Shown here piece by piece: positions 36,489 to 48,951 of a DNA stretch of 64,000 nt. Each line of letters starts with the position of its first letter. Position 1 is the stretch's first letter. The DNA is from Acanthacorydalis orientalis (taxonomy: Eukaryota; Arthropoda; Insecta; Megaloptera; Corydalidae). The notes beneath the pieces are model-generated. The model searched no databases. It was not told where the DNA came from and was given only the letters and a program-made list of their open reading frames with translations. The position numbers and the translations under genes are program-made. The DNA is taken from positions 1,393,501 through 1,457,500 of the forward strand of contig CM068318.1 of NCBI GenBank assembly GCA_034766995.1, written 5' to 3'.

Positions 36489-39400
36489 TTATTTAAGGTC
36501 GATGGACAACACCAAGTCTTGTCCGATAATATAAAAATCTTCGAGAATAGCTTCCGAATTGAAAGCTAATTTGTTATCGTTACCTGCGGTGATTAAACGG
36601 CGACCGTTGATCTGCGATACCTAATAAAGAGAAAAGTCACGACTTAGAAGGCTGAAAAACAACTACGAGACACCGGCCGTAACCTTAATGAAATTGACGG
36701 TAAAAACAGCGCGTATCGAAGAAAAAGCAGAGTTCAGTTAATGTAAAAATCAGTTAATGTTAAAATGTACATACCTTGAAATCGCGTATTTCCTTTACAC
36801 TAGGTTTCCAAAGGACACCGATAATATTTCCTCCGTACGAGTCGTGAAAGAACAGGGCATACTCTCCGTAATGTTTCTGTAACATTTAGCGAAAGTTATA
36901 AGACGATATACGCACATAAAACTTTAATTATTTAAACACTGACGCGTAAGTCCGCGAGATACATCTGTACTGGATTAAATTTTACAACGGGTATTTTTTC
37001 ATCATCTTCCTTCTCGTACGTAACAAATTCACATTTAACTTTTTTATCTACGGCCTGGTAATTAACAGGATTCAAGGGCTTCAAGTAAATAACCGCATCG
37101 TAACCACTCGACGACGGTCGAAATATGACCTATAAAATCGTTACGTCATTTGTACATCTATCGATCGTTTATAATACTTGCGATGATTTACAAACCTTTT
37201 CGTCGAACAGATCGGCATCGAACAGCTTATTCTCGATAAACTGTAACGATTCCTTAGCCAATAAAGACACGCGCAACAAAACTTGTTTCGATGGATTCGA
37301 TTTCGTCCATAATGAATTGTTTGTGTCGTAAGGAGTGACAATAAATAGAGCTGGCAACGATTCACGTTTTTGTGTAAAATTTGTTTCTATTTCTACGATC
37401 TGCTGTCCTAGAAATTACAAACACGTTCATGATCTTCATTCGGCCGTCGAATCGAACATTATAAAGTACCGCACACGTACTGTTCAACTCGTTATTAAAA
37501 TTAACGATCAGAGGTTCTATCTGCCAGTCCGTGAACGATAGTCGTTGAAGCAGCCGAAGAAACGCGCACTGCGGCGAATGAGGTACGGTATACGGCTCCG
37601 GCGACGTATAGAGCGACGCGACCAATAGTTCTAAAGCTACCGACGGCATGTGACTCTTATCTAACAACTGAGACCGGAGCCAACGTTTTGCTATTCTGCT
37701 CGCTATCCCGAAGGATGAATACTGCATATTTAACCTGCAAGTTCAAAATTAATTTTCAATAAAATACAATAATATATAACACATAATATAACACATCTGA
37801 AGTTCTTATTTCACACATTAAATCTAAATGATATCGACGAGGAGAAATACAACTACCCGTGTAATGAACTGGTCATTTTCGGTAAGTGCAGGATTTGTTT
37901 CTCCAATTCGAGACTTTCTTCAGTGTCTTTATACGATACTATACCGGCAGCGTTTACGTTCTTTTTTAACAGAGCTACCTCTTTCTGATGCCCGATACAA
38001 AATCTAAAAACCAATCCGTCTTTATACACCTGTAAATAATTTGGATGAACGTTACTTTTCAACTGATATTTTTTCGATAGCAAATTTGAAATTTCAATAT
38101 AGAATGCAGCTTTTATATGCCTCACTGCTTCTATGTCGTTTGGCCATTTCCCACTAATGCCTAAAAAATATTTCCGTATTAAAATAATAGCAGTCGAATA
38201 CAATATTTGAACTGATTTTTAGTATCACCTAATTGTATCACTCCTTCGACCGGATGTACATAATGTGGAACCGAATTTAAGTTAGTTTCGTTTAGCAGCA
38301 TATTGTTATTTCTTACGGTCTTTTCGTCGGCTTCAAATCGAGTAGCCACGTTAGGATACACGTCGGTAAACCTATCGAATAAAATAATTTCACTTTCACA
38401 CATTCGACGTGAACCGTTTGTACTCCACTTTGAAAAGCGGTTTAAAAACGGTATTACACGTATGTAAAAACTACCTCAACACACTGGATGCTCCTTGAAT
38501 CGACGATATTATCAGCGGTAATTCCTCGAGACTTCGTATCTCACGCGATAACTCTTCGAAACATTTTACAACTTTCAATGCGACTTCTTCGCCGGTACCG
38601 TAATCAAAACTCATTTTTACATTGCTCAAAGTCAACACGTTTTCAAACTGATTACTAAAGTAACTAGTGCTACGGACACAAACGATACCGAAATTTTTCT
38701 TTAATAAATAAGAAATAATCTGTTTGCAGATATTTCGCCTCTGGTACATCGAACTTCCGTTCCAAACGACAGCTTCCGATATGGATCCGTCCGCGAACCT
38801 TCGCAGTTCGGCCTTTCCCCCCCAAAAAGATTTAAACCGCTCTGCGTCGGGCACGTTGGCTTCCGGCCCTACGTCTATGAGCGAGTACGCCGTATCTGGA
38901 TTTAAACTCAGACCGACAGTGACGTGAAACTCGTCGAAATTCGGAATTTCGTCGACTGGCCAAACTTTCAGAGGTATTAATTTCGGTACTATTAAAAATA
39001 ATCTTTTTTTCAGACCCTCGTTCAAGACGGATAACAGTTTTTCGATGACGAGGGGAAGTTTAAAATTTAAATAACTGTTTTTTTTTTCGTCTGAAATATT
39101 TTCTAAAATGTTTTCAAATACCGTAAAGTCGTGAACACTGAAAAAATAAGAATCATCGATACAAAAACAGTTAAAAACGTACGACCGTACTGAGTTTACT
39201 TCGACGACCATTTACTTACTTCAAAATATGATCGTACTGTGTATAGAACGGTACGTTCATCATAAACAATACTTGAAAACCGTTAAAGTAATTATCGTCC
39301 AAGTACGCGAGAGCTAGTTTCGACTCTTGTTTGATTTTATGATAAACGTGAAAATTTAAATTCGATGCCAAGTTATAAAAACCCGTGTTATCTACGAACA

Positions 39401-40946
39401 CGACAGGATATCCTTTATGAAATTCTTCGAGAGAAGGTTTCGGTTCATCGAAATCGGATAACGTAATTCCAGATTCCGACCAATCTGAATTAGCTGAAAA
39501 AGAAGAACACACGAATAATCAATATCGAAGTAACGGTAACGGTGAGAAAACGATTAAATCACGAACCTAAATTTATCCACACGTTTCGAATCACTTGGTA
39601 ACTACTCATCGCGTTATTCACCTTATGTTTTTTAATTAGGTAAATAACAAACATCAACAGTAAGTCTCGATTAAATCCACCGAATCCATCGATGAGGTGT
39701 CGTTGTTTCAACCAAACTTGCAGTAACTTCACGCCGTCTTTAATGTTATTGCAATTGTTTAAACATTCTTTCTGAACATTTTCATTTTCCACGTACGTCA
39801 AGTCTTCCAAGACTAAACTGTTATAAAATGGAGTCGGTACAAATGTACTTACATCACAAGATTCTTTTGACAACGAAGCAGGTCTAATATTATTTTTGGA
39901 AGGTGAAAATTTAGTTAGCTTAAAGGTCGACTGTTCGACCGAAGTTCGTATATGTATTTTGAAACACTTTGAAATTTTACCGGCAGGTGTCAGTTCGATA
40001 ATCGGTTTTAAGACGTTCCCGTTATGAGTCGTGTACCGGACACTCTCCACGAAATCGCATTTCGATATTTTTTTGACAATATACGCTAAATACAAAGCTC
40101 GCTTACGCAAATAACGAGCGTTGAAACAATCGCTTTTATGAAAACATTTGTTCGGCATTTCCACGTTGACATCGACGATCACAGGCGGACCGATCGCACA
40201 CCGTGAACTGAATAAACCTGTGGTTTTTATAGACTTGGGTTTTATGAATTTGAAAACTCCTTTATCATCTACCAATTCACAATAAAATGGAACTTTCAAC
40301 TTCAATTTCTTTACCCACTTGCGATCAGAGAGCCCATATTCATCGCTGTCTTGTAACGAGGAAACGAATTCTTCAAATCGCTTACACCAGCTCGTGAGTG
40401 AATTTACGTGCGTTTCTTTTATGTTCAATTCTTTTAAAATTTCGATTATCTGCAAGCGAAACAAATTGGAATTGAACAGATTTTCAGTTTCACGTAACTG
40501 GTTGAGCTCTTCGACCGTCGGAGCTTTGAACAGATCTTTCGACTGTTTCGATTTTTTGACGCCTTCGAAACTGTCGTGCGACTCGTTTTTACGTTTTCGA
40601 GAATCTACATTTCCTTCCGAGTATTCAGACTCTTCTTTATCCGATTCTTCAGTGCCGTCATTGTTCGATTTTTTAGAAATATAATCGAATACATTTTTCG
40701 TAAGTTTCTCTTCGGGAAAATGATCTATACTCTTCTTTTTTATACTTTTACTCTAGAAACATGCACATATGTGTATAAAATAAATCTACAAAACAGCACT
40801 GCGGTTTGATAATTAAAGTAAGACGAGGGTTTTTCAGAAAATATTTCACAATGTTAAACGAAAAACATTTCTACCGACAAGAATGGAATATAAGTTTCTG
40901 ACGTGCTGAAAAATTATTGCGAAAAGAAACGTACCTTCTTCTTCAT
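36489..40946 (-). CDS. NOL6: Nucleolar protein 6 (Nrap / UTP22 homologue)
   Basis: NOL6 is a component of the small-subunit processome (UTP-C/UTP22 module) required for 18S pre-rRNA processing in the nucleolus. Eleven exons, on the minus strand: 40946-40935, 40752-39567, 39493-39220, 39137-38475, 38371-38229, 38160-37857, 37734-37481, 37407-37196, 37129-36944, 36876-36775, 36620-36489. All phases agree, giving 1155 residues; human NOL6 is about 1146. Family signatures are APTVEELNQLRETENLF in the N-terminus, SFWGGKAELRRFADGSISEA in the polymerase-like domain, SPQCAFLRLLQRLS with PLIVNFNNELN, IVTPYDTNNSLWTK, and the tail SEAILEDFYIIGQDLVLS. The first exon codes only four residues (MKKK), followed by a Lys/Glu-rich nuclear-localisation region. 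The intron after exon 9 uses a GTCAGT donor. The start is divergent from pygopus. Confidence 0.92.
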
Positions 40947-41704
40947 TCTGAATACAAGTGCATCGATTCACCTTTCAAATTGTCTCGTTTATAAACAAAT
41001 TTACATGAGGCGCATACGAATGTAAGGTTAGTTTCGATACAATTTTAAAACATGCGCGTAGTCACGTGACTTTATCAATGTCCACTTGGGAGATTTTTTA
41101 ATTGTATAGTATTGCCATCTAGGGGGTAACTAATTAACTGATACGTCACAAATGTGGCGTGCGTTGTATACAAAAGTTGATAAAAGCTATTTGTTTGTTG
41201 TCAAAACATTTATAAAGTGTAAAATTAACTGTAAAATGTTTTTATATAAACAAGGAATTGTCTGAAAAGGTTGTGTAAACTTATAATCGTTTCATCAAAT
41301 CTTGTTTGGGGTGCGTTCACATACCAGTGTCCCCTATATCAAAAAGTGACATGAACCGACAAAGAATATTATATTCCAGAAAAAAATGTTGAGGTGAATA
41401 TTCATTTTAATTTTATTTATCAAAATATTTTCGAAATCGGAGTCGTATTTCGCTTAGAATTAGTCGAAAGAGTATATTGGAAGTAAGGTTATGTGTACAT
41501 TGGAATTTATATATGGTAACGAGTCTTTCTAGCCGATTTTTCATTAATATATGTAGGAAAAAATGCATAGGATTCGGTGATGATAGAGTAAAAACGGGCT
41601 TGTGTTCTAAAACCCGACCGTACATTGATTCAGTATCTTTTTTTTGTAGTGCTACCGTTCGATGGAGCATAGAAGATTATTTTTAATAAGAAATATTTGA
41701 GAGA
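40947..41704. promoter_or_regulatory. Divergent promoter interval NOL6/pygopus
   Basis: 758 bases separate the NOL6 and pygopus start codons. The interval is AT-rich, contains no open frame I would call, and must hold both 5' UTRs. No TATA box or motif stands out enough to annotate. Confidence 0.4.
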
Positions 41705-44206
41705 ATGGCCCATATGGCGCCGTACCGGCTGCCGGGGCCGGCATTGGAGCCGCCGTCCAATCCGAAAAAGCGACGGAAGACGACTAGCAGTGCTGCTGCG
41801 GTAGCTACTCCTCAACCTCCACCGACCATGCAGGATCTACTGCCTCCGCCTCTCAGCGGCTACGGAGATACCGTCGTCGCGAGCAATCCGTTCGACGACA
41901 CGCCGACCGTGCAAAACACATCGAGTAACACCATGATGCAACACCATATGATGCGGGGGATGGGCCCGCCGCACGGAATGGGCTCGATGCAGATGGGGAT
42001 GCCTTCCCCGATGGGTCCGATGCGTTCTCCCGGAATGGGCCCGATGAGTCCGATGCACGGCATGGCCCCCATGGGCAGCCCTATGGGCGTGCACTGCGGA
42101 CGTCCTTTGAGCGGAGGCGGCGGCCCTATGGGCAGTCCGATGAACCCTATGGTTCCGCCGATGGGCAGTCCTATGAACATGGGGCCCCCTATGCACAGTC
42201 CGGTGTTGAACGGGCCGATGAACAATGGCCCGATGAGTAACGGCCCGATGGGTATGAACAGTAGTCCGATGAACGGTCCGATGGGAATGAATACCGGACC
42301 GATGGGAATGAGCGGTAGCCCGATGGGAATGGCGAACGGTCCGATAGGAATGAATAACGGGCCTATGAGCAGCGGACCTATGGGAATGAGCGGCGTGTCG
42401 ATGAACGGGCCGATGGGAATGAACAGTAGTTCGATGTGTATGAACGGACCGATGGGAATGAACAGCGGCCCGATGGGCATGAGCGGCGGACCGATGAGCA
42501 CCCAGATGGGAATGTCTAACGGACCTATGAATCTAAACAGCGGGCCGATCGGCATGGGTAACGGTGTCATGGGACCTAGAATGAACGGTCCTATGGGTTC
42601 TAACAGCTCGATGGGTATTCCGACGAGTCACTGTAGCGGAGTGACGATGGGCCCGGGATCCGGCGTGATGAATACGAACCAAGGACAAGTACCGATCAGT
42701 TCTAGCCAAATGGGCCCTTCGTCTAACCAAATGGGCGCAGGAACAAATCAGATGAGACCTGTTCCGAGTCCCCTTAGTTCCGGTCCCAGTCCGATAAACA
42801 CCGGACCTAATCCTATAGGACCTAACCAATTAAACGTACCGGGATCGAATCAGATGGGTCCGGGTCACAGCCCCTTAAATTCTATACCGGGCCCGGTGAG
42901 TTCATCGAACTCGATAGGTCCCGTTTCTAGTAGTATGAATAACCAGCCTAATACGTCTATAGCCATGAGCCAAGGGCAAATGAACACCGGAACTAATCAA
43001 ATGAATTCAGGAATAAATTCAATAGCGTCGACGTCGGTTTGTCCGGGGTCCGGCTCGGTCGGGCCCGGCGTCATGAGCACCGGACTAGTACCGGTCTCTA
43101 TGGGGTCCGGTTCGATCGGATCGATTTCGAATACGATGGGAAGTTCCGGTTCGATGAATGCAGGTCCCATAGGACCTGTAAATATGGGTTCGACATTAGG
43201 TTCCATGGGTCCTGGTCAAATGGGACCCAACAGCGGGCCTATCGGACCGTCACAAGGTCAAATGGGTTGTGGTCCTGGATCGATTAGTCACGGGACCGGT
43301 TCGATGGGTCCTCCTATGGGTTACATGGGCCCCGGGTCCGGACCGATGGGGCCGAATCCGAGTCAGTTGGGGCCGTGTCAAGCGTCTATGAGTCCGGGCC
43401 AGGGACCGGGTTCTATGTCGAACATGGGACACATGGGGCCAGGTCATGGGCCGATGGGGCCTATGGGCCCGATGAGCATGTATGGACCACCTATGGGAGC
43501 CAAATCTCTGTCTGTGAGTGCTGGAAAAGTCTATCCGCCAGATCAATCGATGGTATTTAATCCCCAGAATCCTAACGCGCCGCCTATATATCCGTGTGGT
43601 GTTTGTCACAAAGAAGTACATGACAACGATCAAGCAATTCTCTGTGAATCGGGCTGTAACTTCTGGTTCCACAGGTAAGAATCTTTTTGTTTGAAAGCGA
43701 CGTGTATAAAAAAATATCTCTCAAAAACCCGACGTGTAGATTTTTTACACGAGTTTATAAGTGAAAGAGAAACGTGCAAACATAACTGACCAACAAAATT
43801 TATTTAGAATCGTTAATTACAATAATACAGTTTAAGAAACAATAATATATTGAGCAATTATCAGAATATATAACAATTTTCAATCGATAACCATAAAAGA
43901 TGAACAAATTTCCTTCGAGTCGTATCTGTTTGTGTATTTTTATATGCACGTTGTGTGTGTTTATGTGTACATGTGTATATTTTATATATACACGCCTATT
44001 ATTCCACTCGTGTAGAGATGAACAAAACACATACATTCGAAACCCACAGTACGTATACGACTGATCGATTTATTTTTTTTTACAGGAGTTGCACGGGACT
44101 TACGGAAGCTGCATTTCAACTTTTAACGGCAGAAGTGTACGCAGAATGGGTGTGTGATAAGTGTCTTGCATCTAAAAATATACCGCTTGTTAAATTTAAA
44201 CCATAA
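41705..44206 (+). CDS. pygo: Pygopus, PHD-finger Wnt co-activator
   Basis: Pygopus links Legless/BCL9 and beta-catenin to chromatin; its PHD finger reads methylated H3K4. Two exons (41705-43674, 44086-44206) encode 696 residues. The N-terminus carries a basic NLS (PKKRRKT, about residues 21-27) and an NPF motif (VASNPFDDTP), both standard in the NHD region. The C-terminal PHD finger begins YPCGVCHKEVHDNDQAILCE and ends EWVCDKCLASKNIP. Its Cys4-His-Cys3 ligands are all present (CGVC, CESGC, H, CTGL, CDKC). The single intron splits the PHD finger after WFHR, in phase 2. Between the two domains is a Met/Gly/Pro/Ser/Asn-rich tract of about 560 residues. The gene runs convergently toward TTLL6. 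Start: the only ATG before the NLS with no upstream frame. Confidence 0.93.
41935..43500 (+). repeat. Degenerate GPM(G/N) codon repeat inside pygopus
   Basis: Imperfect repeats of a Gly-Pro-Met-(Gly/Asn)-Met/Ser unit, encoded by GGNCCNATGGG-type 12-18 base motifs, fill the first pygopus exon. The repeat purity falls toward the 3' part, where Met gives way to Gly-Pro-Ser and Asn-Gln. This creates long mirrored open frames on the minus strand, which are artefacts. Confidence 0.8.
43675..44085 (+). other. Pygopus intron
   Basis: A 411-base intron with a GTAAGA donor and a TTTTTTTTTACAG acceptor, AT-rich. Nothing else is identifiable in it. Confidence 0.85.
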
Positions 44207-45190
44207 CAAACTCTTGGCATTAGATAATTACATAGAATAAAGCTTTCCTACTATTGGCATAATCGTGCACAGTGACACAAACGACGTGCGTGTGCGTACG
44301 CATCTGCGTATATATACGCAACGCATGTATATATATATATATATATGGGCGCGAACGTGCACGTACGCACACGCAGACTTTTTTTAGTTTAACTGAATTT
44401 TTATATATTGGACTTTACGTAAGTAATCTAATTTAAACTGTTTTATCTAATGAAAATATTTAACTTAAAAATATTTAAACTATCGATTTATACTCGACTG
44501 ACATTAAAAAGATTGTGTCGCTGATGTCTTGCTAAAAAAGAAAAACTGTTTGTAAATATTATTAATATAGAAATACCTTATGTCCTGATTAAAACATCGA
44601 TGCTTCACAGAATAAGGTTAACTACACTAATGGACTGATACTCGTGAAACATACACAAATTAAACTTAAGATTTATTGCAATCGCTTTAAATTTTATTTA
44701 GAAACTCTGTTATGTACAGTTAAGTAAATCCAGATTCAATTTATAATAGCGATCGATCGTGCAACCCGGATGATTCGGCTGTCGGAAGAGAGAGAAAGGA
44801 AATCATGTATATTTATCTCATTCGCCCTCCCCCCTCTGTACAATTAATTATATTTCTTATTTATTATAAACTCGTCTGGTTTTATTCATCTGTACAAATA
44901 TCAACGCGCAAGTGTCTGCGTAAATGAATCTGTTTGAAAACTGAAAGTGTAATATATTAGCGTAATATTTTTATTATTTAGAAATAACAAATAACGATAT
45001 TGTCAGTTTTCGAACTCATCGTACGTCGTTAATTGTTGTGTGAATGAGATTATTGAATTAGAATAAAAACGTTGATATATTGTGTCAAAATATTATTTTA
45101 AAAATAAATTGTGTTAATTTAATCATTGTCAGTATAATGTATTATAATACAATTGATTTTTTTTATGATTTAGTCGTGTGAATTTGTGTT
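44207..45190 (+). other. Pygopus 3' UTR and AT-rich downstream sequence
   Basis: Starts after the pygopus stop. It contains an AATAAA at 44236, a short (TA)n at about 44330-44346 flanked by near-palindromic GCGTGTGCGTACGC-type sequence, and further AATAAA-like hexamers near 45062. No protein-coding signal is seen. Confidence 0.5.
44236..44241 (+). terminator. Candidate polyadenylation signal of pygopus
   Basis: An AATAAA hexamer 30 bases after the stop codon. Alternative signals further downstream suggest possible longer 3' UTRs. Confidence 0.5.
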
Positions 45191-45660
45191 TTAAAACGAT
45201 TCGTTAACGTTCTTTCGAAACAGGTCTGTTTGGCACTTCGACGCACGACGATCTCGGACCGGAAGTACGAGTACGTACGTTCGGTATCTCGTTCGAACGC
45301 GATCCGATCGTTTCCTTTTCGCCGCGTGCGCGCGTGTGTTTTTTTTTAACTTTCGAGCGATTCGGTCGACGGTCCGTCTACGTTTCGAAGTCGATGAACA
45401 TATACGTATAAACACGCACGTCATACGTTTTATAGTACAAATTTAGCGTCGACCGCGTCTTCGCTAAGCTGTAACTCGAAAGAAAAATCCATCGACGATA
45501 ACGGTCGCTCTTATCCGCGTACGCCGTCCGGAGGACGCGTCGGCCACGTCCGAATACCGGACGCTCCGCGACGACGTCCGGATACGAGCGTACCGAATCG
45601 TAAAACGAACGCGGCGCCGTAGAAGTACCAAAAGATCTGTACGACCCGGTCAAAAAGAAA
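45185..45660 (-). other. Coding-like block, possible extra C-terminal exon(s) of TTLL6
   Basis: On the minus strand, a frame from about 45628 (following a GTCGTACAG acceptor-like sequence) reads SFGTSTAPRSFYDSVRSYPD and onward to about 45440. A second frame at 45424-45191 gives a very basic peptide containing KRRRTVDRIARKLKKNTRAH. Both are rich in TCG, CGA and ACG codons, like the bona fide exons of this window and unlike the surrounding AT-rich DNA. I could not find an in-phase donor in the upstream exon, which terminates in frame at 45813. This may be an alternative TTLL6 tail or a CpG-rich 3' UTR. Confidence 0.35.
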
Positions 45661-45812
45661 AATACATTGCAGAATAATTCGAGTTTGTATCGAGTGCGTG
45701 GCTGAATGAACGAGATATTATTTTTTATCATGTGAATATAAAAAAGAATTATATAAGCAATAAATATTGTTATACATTTTCTCGAATTCATTTTTATTAC
45801 TCACGTTTCATT

Positions 45813-48800
45813 TCATAGAGGAAGGAGGGCCCCCGCGCCGGATTTTTTCTCGACGCGATTGTTGATGCCGTGCAGACGCGCGTTGTTAGTCATCGCTCGA
45901 GCGACGTACGTTTTGGTAGATCGCACGTCTCCTGCCATTTGCGCCGCCACTGCCGAACCTGATAGCTCCGGCCTTTTGTATATCCGCGCCTCGCTCGACT
46001 CTATTCTCAAATCTATAAAACGCACATTGAGTACAGGTACACTCGATAGCGCGACACCGACATACTTAGATTTTCGTACAGAGATTTCGACGCGCCCGGA
46101 TTGCCGTGGTGGTTGACCTGCAAAACGTTTCGTTTTAGTTTTTTTTTTTCTATCTATCCCTACCCGGGATGTACGAAAAGCACGGCACCTTCTGAGACAC
46201 GGCCGGCAAATGATTCAGCTGATCGAGCGCGATGGTCGACGGGGTCGTCTCGTCGCAGTTGTACTTGCTCGCGTTGATGTACAGGCCGTACTTGCGTTCG
46301 TCTTCGGGACGCAAAGATCCGTTGATTTTCATCGCCGTGTATATCTTTAAACAAATCGTAAATCAGTGGGGTGCGAAGGTGGCGATTCCGCGAATCGTAT
46401 TCACATATATGTATATTTCTCTCTCTATGAACGAGCACGTTCGAGGACGACGACGGGCTCGTCGCGTCGCAAGTGTACACGGACCTCTTTTAATAGACCG
46501 TAGCTTCGGATCATCAAGTCCCGTTTCGCCAGCTGGGCCAGACGTTCGTTTTCGTCGGCGTCTATTATGGCGCTCGGCTGAAACGAAGACTTCGTCGGCA
46601 AGGACTGCGTCGACTGTACCAGAGAGGACTGGCTCGACAGACGGTTCTTCGAACGATTCGTCGCCGGCGACTTCTTCTTTAGTTTCGGCTGAGCGTTCGT
46701 GAGCGTCTTCAACGGCGAGATCGAGTGCGACGAGCCCCGATGGTTTTTCATGTCTCTGTCCTTCGCCGCCGTGCACCTCTTCGCGGCCTCGACCTTCGCC
46801 TTCGTCTGAAAAACGTCGAGGACGACACTTTATATTTCCGCTCGAACGTTCGAAAGTGTTCGAACAGACGCCCGACGACCTGCATCTCTTCGCGTTGCAT
46901 CCGCACGGCCGTGTCCCTGGCTCGGCTCGCGGCCGTCTCGCAAAAGATCGAACCTTGCGTCTGATGAAAGAACATTTCGTACTTGTCGGGCTCGTCGCCC
47001 GGATACGCCTGGCGAAACCCGCCCAAGTGCTTCGCCTCCCACTTATCCTGATTGATATTGAGCTCGTGTTGATTCGAGCTCGTCAGCGGCAACTGTTCGG
47101 ACACACTGAAATTCAGAAAGATCGGAAAACCGGTGCACGGACGAAACACCCGGCGTGAATACCTCAGTTCCTTGTGCACACCGTGGAGGAGCCGCTCCCT
47201 GACCCGCTTGCGGTCCTCGTCCAAGACTTTCCTCGTATCGCACCGAAATATGTCGACGAGCGTGAAAGTGTCGCTCAGGAGCGCGCCCTTCACTTCCGTG
47301 TCGATCAGATTGTCGGTGTGGAAACTCGGCGAGTGGTTTACCTGTGGGCCGCAATCAGTGTTGTAGAATGGTAAAATCGAAACCGTGCGCTTCGTTCGAA
47401 TTACTTCTAAAATATACGGCTTCAATTTATAATCAAGGAAAATATCAAAGCCGAGGAGCTCGAAACATGCCGAAGCGAGATCGTGGGTCGGAAAACATGC
47501 ATGATAACTGTGTTTAAGAACAGGATGTGCTGCAATAATTGTCTTAATTATAACTTCATCGATTTTCTGCCATAAGAATTTCACATCGTGACCCATCAAC
47601 AAAAGATAATGGTTCAGTGTCGATATCTTTCTAAAACAAGTATTACAGTATATTGTTGTCTACCGGCCAGCGGGTAGAACAGTATCTACACAAAGTATCC
47701 TATTAGAAGGAGCGACGGGCACACGAGCTAGTGGCTTAATGCCCGATCAAAAGTATATACCTCTTACTGCCGTCTTGATCGTCTTGTTTGTATGTCCTAC
47801 TGTGTTTATTGACCGCATAATTTGTTAAATGCATGAACACGTTGGTGGTGTTATTGCACGTCGGCTCGTGGTATCTACTAGTCGCGAATCTACAAAAATG
47901 TCGACACGAAATAAACGCGGGGGAGTGTCGGGCGAGGCACGCCTTTGAAAATTATATATTTCACCTCACTAGGCCCTCGTTATAGATATACACGCGCAGT
48001 GGATCGCACGAGGTGATCAGCGCGTAGACCCTTATATCGAATTTGTAACCGTCGATGAGGAATGGCTGCAAAGAGATTACATGAGCGTCAACGAGAGCGA
48101 AATACCGTGTCGGATCGATCGCACACGTACACGGGAAATGTACACTTGGCAGATCAAACGTTCGAACGGTTTGATGTCTTTCAACGATCTAGTCAGATAT
48201 ATGCCTCGTCCCTGGCTGCCCGCGTCCGGTTTCAATATGTACGTCTTGTTCTTCCTCGTTCTGCTGTACGAGAGCGCCTCGCCCAAGCTGTAAAGCGACG
48301 TGCGGATGATATCGTGACACGCGAGCGTAGAATTGAATAAATAAAAAAAAAAGACAAACTCTGCCGGCAGACACCACGTTTTCGGAAAGAAGTTATAGTC
48401 CTTCGAGAAAATCCGGAGCATGCGATTGAGATTCCTCGCCAGCAAATCCTTGCGGCATATCTCGAGCATGCCTGGAAAATGGTTGATCCGCTGGAATCTC
48501 CGCATCTCTTTCGCCTTCTCGACCGATATCGACATGTCCGTCCAGAACAGGTTCCAGTTGTCTGTCTCGGCCACTTCGCGCATCCCGAACTGGGCGGCGA
48601 CCCGCTTCACGATGTCGTAACGACAGTTCGTCAAGCAGATGGACGCGCACCTAAGAACATTCAGCGAACGAATTCGAAACGCTTCGAGAAGGCTATACGC
48701 AGCGACACTTACTTTCGTCGTTTCTTTTTCTTCTTCCGCGGACTGCTACTGGATTTGTCGGTCGCCGAATTACTCTTCGACGTGCTCATCTTGTGAACGT

Positions 48801-48951
48801 CCGGCGATTTTTTCCTACGTTCCGCATCTAATTTATTCGAGTCCGACGTGTCACGTCTCAGGTCGCTGTTATCGTCGCATCCCTCGGACGACGAATCACT
48901 CGCATCGGAACTTTCAGAAGTCATAACTCTTGAATGCTTATCGAACTTCAT
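45813..48951 (-). CDS. TTLL6: Tubulin polyglutamylase, TTLL6/TTLL13-like
   Basis: TTLL6-type enzymes ligate glutamate chains to the C-terminal tails of tubulin in axonemes. Exons on the minus strand: 48951-48713, 48650-48360, 48287-48131, 48065-47965, 47889-47761, 47630-47405, 47341-47163, 47105 to about 46829, 46805-46485, 46344-46164, about 46132-45813. Diagnostic blocks are [49 protein letters not shown] joined across a 72-base intron to [32 protein letters not shown] (ATP-grasp), [53 protein letters not shown] and [12 protein letters not shown] Ser/Lys-rich N-terminus (KKKKKRRK) precedes the catalytic domain. The C-terminus is basic, low-complexity sequence. The junction at 46806-46828 is problematic (see findings), and the tail may extend further left. 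Head-to-head with the unknown gene at 49365. Confidence 0.85.

Noticed and set aside
41837..42829. Long minus-strand open frames opposite pygopus
   Set aside because: They are codon mirrors of the Gly-Pro-Met repeat, with no start context, domain or independent codon signature.
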